This document shows, piece by piece, positions 61,314-64,000 of a stretch of 64,000 bases of DNA. The first letter of the stretch is position 1. Each line of letters opens with the position of its first letter. The translations under genes were made by a program, and so were the position numbers. Source of the DNA: Berkiella sp964606325 (GTDB taxonomy: Bacteria; Pseudomonadota; Gammaproteobacteria; Berkiellales; Berkiellaceae); NCBI GenBank assembly GCA_964606325.1, contig CAZSGE010000009.1, forward strand, positions 19,453-83,452. Direction: 5' to 3'. Under the pieces are notes generated by a model, which was not told the origin of the DNA, made no database searches, and saw only the letters and a program-made list of their open reading frames with translations.

Positions 61314-62459
61314 ATGATTTTAAGAACGCAATACATCGAGGAGCTTGAGAAGGCTTTTGAAGTACATCCTATTGTGGCCATTTTAGGTCCAAGACAGTGC
61401 GGCAAAACGACATTAGCAAAGCAATATCTAGAAACTATTGCGCCCTTGCCTGTTCCAAACTACTTTGATTTGGAAGATATGACGGATCTTAACCGTTTAG
61501 CGGATCCAAAAATAGGTTTGGAAAATTTAACTGGTTTAATAGTGATAGACGAGATCCAAAGAAGTCCAGAGATATTTCCAACGTTAAGAGTATTAGTAGA
61601 TGCCAAAAAATCAAAACAAAAATATCTTATTTTGGGCAGTGCATCACCAACATTGTTGAAGCAAACTTCAGAAAGTTTAGCAGGAAGAATTGAATATCTT
61701 TCACTTCCTCCCTTTAGTTTTTTTGAAATAGATGATTGGAATAAGTTATGGTTGCGCGGTGGATTTCCAAATTCATATTTAGCCAAAAATGATGAAGCAT
61801 CTTTGCGCTGGCGAAACGCTTATATTCGTACGTTTTTAGAACAAGATATCCCAAATTTAGGAATTAAAGTCCCATCTGCACAATTACATCGCTTTTGGAT
61901 GATGTTAGCCCATTATCATGGTAATACAATGAATTTCTCGGAATTGGGCAAGGCCATGAATATGACACATAAATCGACTAAATATTACCTTGATATATTA
62001 GTGGGTACTTTTATGATCCGACAATTACAACCGTGGTATGAAAATATAGGTAAAAGACAAGTAAAAGCGCCTAAAATATATTTTAGAGATAGTGGTCTAT
62101 ACCATGCTTTATTGCAGATTGAGAACATGGATAGTTTAGTTACAAATCCAAAATTAGGTGCTTCTTGGGAAGGATTTGCGTTGGAAGAAACCATTCGTCA
62201 GTACAATGTAGCTGAAAATGAGGCTTATTTTTGGAGTACGCATAATCAAGCTGAATTGGACTTATTGTTTTTTCACAAGGGCAAGAGGTTAGGTTTCGAA
62301 TTTAAATACAGTTCAACTCCAAAAATTACAAAATCAATGCGCATTGCTTTGGAAGATCTGAAGCTAGATAAGCTGACAATCGTTTATCCAGGTGAAAAAA
62401 GTTACCCGTTAGATGACAAGATTTATGTTAAGGGCTTTAACGAGAAAGCAAATTCTTGA
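61314..62459 (+). CDS. AAA ATPase with C-terminal DUF4143
   Basis: The product is 381 aa. An N-terminal AAA_14 ATPase has Walker A GPRQCGKTTLA (residues about 26-36), a Walker B-like LIVIDEIQRSPEIFPTLRVL and sensor LILGSASPTLL. The C-terminal DUF4143 region has FLEQDIPNLGIKV and FWSTHNQAELDLLFFHKGKRLGFEFKYSS, a PD-(D/E)XK-like nuclease pattern (E-L-D...E-F-K). Such genes are numerous, often of unknown role, in host-associated bacteria. Twin hairpins stand directly upstream. Confidence 0.85.
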   Translation: MILRTQYIEELEKAFEVHPIVAILGPRQCGKTTLAKQYLETIAPLPVPNYFDLEDMTDLNRLADPKIGLENLTGLIVIDEIQRSPEIFPTLRVLVDAKKSKQKYLILGSASPTLLKQTSESLAGRIEYLSLPPFSFFEIDDWNKLWLRGGFPNSYLAKNDEASLRWRNAYIRTFLEQDIPNLGIKVPSAQLHRFWMMLAHYHGNTMNFSELGKAMNMTHKSTKYYLDILVGTFMIRQLQPWYENIGKRQVKAPKIYFRDSGLYHALLQIENMDSLVTNPKLGASWEGFALEETIRQYNVAENEAYFWSTHNQAELDLLFFHKGKRLGFEFKYSSTPKITKSMRIALEDLKLDKLTIVYPGEKSYPLDDKIYVKGFNEKANS

Positions 62460-62715
62460 CTGGCGGTGCGGACGCTAAATATCCTTATTTGAACATGTCC
62501 TGGTTGATTGTGAATTAAATTGGGTGTGTAATAATTTCATCAGTTGTATGGTTCTGTTTTTCTTATAATGCCTAGAAACACTATCTGATCACACTTACCA
62601 TGCAACTGCAACCAAAATTCTCTTATATATCAAAACACCACTTCAATATTTAATGTTCATCTCTCAGGCGCAGCCCGGGGTTGAGAGTCCACTCTCACAT
62701 CCAGCCCCGGTAGGG
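62460..62715. other. Intergenic region with palindrome at the IS insertion point
   Basis: There is no gene. A GC-rich palindromic stretch (62669-62718) includes GAGAGTCCACTCTC and CAGCCCCGGTAGGGCTG, with the IS left end beginning inside the last palindrome. It is a candidate REP element hit by the insertion sequence. Confidence 0.5.
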
Positions 62716-64000
62716 CTGAGGAATCGACACGAATTTTGAAATATTTTTGAAAAAAATCAATGAGTTGACATGCATGGTTTGTTAATGATCAAATTGTTTT
62801 GCGTAACATAAGGTCATTACCATGCATGTCGAAACATTTATACATAAATTTTTGTCGTCTGTCATTCATAAATCTCGAATTAAGTTATTAGTTTGTGTAC
62901 TTAATGCAGTTTTTAAGACTAAACAATTAACATTAACTGCATTAGGAAGAGCACTAGATTTACCCATTCAAGAAAGGAGTGGGATACGGAAATTAGATAG
63001 ATTTTTAAGTAATAAATTTTTTCAAAATAAAAATATATGTATCTATCAAAGGATAATAAATCTAGTTGTCGGGACAAAAGTTAGGCCAATTATAATTGTT
63101 GATTGGACTAAACTACCCAATAGTAAGTCACATGCTATACGGGCTGCAGTGGCTACCGAGGGGAGGGCTATAACAATATATGAAGAAATGCATCCTAAAA
63201 TAAACGAGAATAATACCAAGATACAAAGTTGCTTTTTAAGCACATTAAAGCAATTACTTCCCAGTGAATGTAGACCTATCATTGTTACTGATGCCGGTTT
63301 TAGAGGCCCCTGGTTTAGAGATGTTTTGAAATTAAATTGGGATTACGTAGGTCGCGTGCTGCACAGTAATACTTGCTATAATGATGGTAACAAAATCAGG
63401 AAATGCACAAGCTTATACAAGTTTGCTACTACTTCCCCCAAACATTTGGGCAAGATGATATTAAACAATCGTGACGGTTTAGAGACCTCATTCTATCTTA
63501 TAAAACAAAAACCTAAAGGCAGAAAACATTATCTTCAAGACGGGAACATATCGACAGACAGAGACTCCAGATATTATGCGACTAGCAATAGCAAACCATG
63601 GTTATTGGTATCTTCATTAAAAGGTATTTTTGCTGCAAAAAAAGTAACCGATATCTATAAACGAAGAATGACGATTGAAGAAAACTTTAGGGATATGAAA
63701 AGCGCCAAATATGGTTTTGGTTTAAGAGAAAATAAAACAATAAGAGCAGAGAGACTAGCTGTCTGGATATTACTATCTTCTTTGGCAAGCTTCATTGCAT
63801 GGATAATAGGCAGTATTGCTGAGAGACTAAATCTTCACTACCAGTTTCAAGCAAATTCAATTAAAAAAAGACGTGTTCTATCCCTCTTCTATTTAGGCTG
63901 CCAAGTAATTAGGAAGAAAATCAAAATCCCGATTGATTTTAACAAATGGGATTTTGATTTTAGGGAGATTTATGTATAAAAATGTGTGTCGATCCCTCAG
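62716..64000 (+). mobile_element. IS4-family insertion sequence, complete to its right inverted repeat
   Basis: The ends are 15-bp terminal inverted repeats: CTGAGGAATCGACAC (62716-62730) and, complemented, CTGAGGGATCGACAC (63986-64000), with one mismatch. The element is 1285 bp with one transposase gene. The right end has a GATC site and the left end does not. The right-hand target duplication would lie just beyond the window; if 9 bp, it should read CCGGTAGGG like 62707-62715. Confidence 0.88.
62822..63979 (+). CDS. IS4-family DDE transposase
   Basis: The product is 385 aa. Catalytic features are Asp in IIIVDWTKL, Asp in IVTDAGFRG and the YREK motif Y-(2)-R-(3)-E-(6)-K in YKRRMTIEENFRDMK, which sets the IS4 superfamily. 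It lies inside the 62716-64000 element. It looks intact. Confidence 0.93.
   Translation: MHVETFIHKFLSSVIHKSRIKLLVCVLNAVFKTKQLTLTALGRALDLPIQERSGIRKLDRFLSNKFFQNKNICIYQRIINLVVGTKVRPIIIVDWTKLPNSKSHAIRAAVATEGRAITIYEEMHPKINENNTKIQSCFLSTLKQLLPSECRPIIVTDAGFRGPWFRDVLKLNWDYVGRVLHSNTCYNDGNKIRKCTSLYKFATTSPKHLGKMILNNRDGLETSFYLIKQKPKGRKHYLQDGNISTDRDSRYYATSNSKPWLLVSSLKGIFAAKKVTDIYKRRMTIEENFRDMKSAKYGFGLRENKTIRAERLAVWILLSSLASFIAWIIGSIAERLNLHYQFQANSIKKRRVLSLFYLGCQVIRKKIKIPIDFNKWDFDFREIYV

Overview
The window looks like chromosome from an AT-rich gammaproteobacterium, most likely a host-associated, Legionellales-like organism. This rests on gammaproteobacterial gene order (ftsY-ftsE-ftsX, bioC-bioB-comF, folB-plsY-tsaD-rpsU-yqeY-dnaG-rpoD with tRNA-Ile(CAU) after rpoD). 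It is supported by many eukaryote-like repeat proteins (ankyrin-like, leucine-rich repeat, F-box-like, TPR) scattered in accessory DNA. The genus is inferred; I ran no database search.

1-7 kb is accessory DNA. It holds a frameshifted CBS-PAS sensor cut by the left edge, an ankyrin-like protein, a GNAT protein, and a compact cassette of a winged-helix-like protein, a double-glycine bacteriocin-like peptide and a two-helix membrane protein. A DUF559 nuclease-like gene sits in a nest of palindromic repeats, followed by an Rpn-family gene.

7-34 kb is mostly core. It carries bioB-bioC (biotin precursor synthesis), comF, an uncharacterised gene coupled to a J-domain gene, an orphan ModA-like binding protein, a second double-glycine peptide (13785-13946), rsmJ and an aromatic amino acid permease. 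These are followed by ftsX-ftsE-ftsY, an active/inactive M16 peptidase pair, rsmD-cca, midA-folB, plsY, tsaD and the rpsU-yqeY-dnaG-rpoD macromolecular synthesis cluster. A two-gene AAA ATPase + RloB module, resembling AbiL/RloAB-type defence genes, interrupts the core order between plsY and tsaD.

34-53 kb is again accessory. A tRNA-Ile(CAU) gene at 34039-34112 and a degenerate copy of its 3' half at 42856-42894 bracket about 8.8 kb, possibly an old tRNA-targeted island. Inside lie an SDR enzyme, dbpA, an AraC regulator, a methyltransferase, an L,D-transpeptidase, a nitrilase-fold-like protein with a long disordered tail, an LRR protein and an F-box/LRR-like protein. Further right are GNAT and APH(6)-type enzymes, an amine oxidase, a TPR protein, proline dehydrogenase, an ankyrin-like/coiled-coil protein and a 23-residue-repeat LRR protein.

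53-64 kb holds a LysR-MFS divergent pair with an operator-like palindrome, an ABC exporter, DUF1543, and an overlapping SRPBCC-EVE-MarR-APH operon with a palindromic operator. It ends with a DUF4143 ATPase preceded by twin hairpins, and a complete IS4-family element whose right inverted repeat ends exactly at base 64000.
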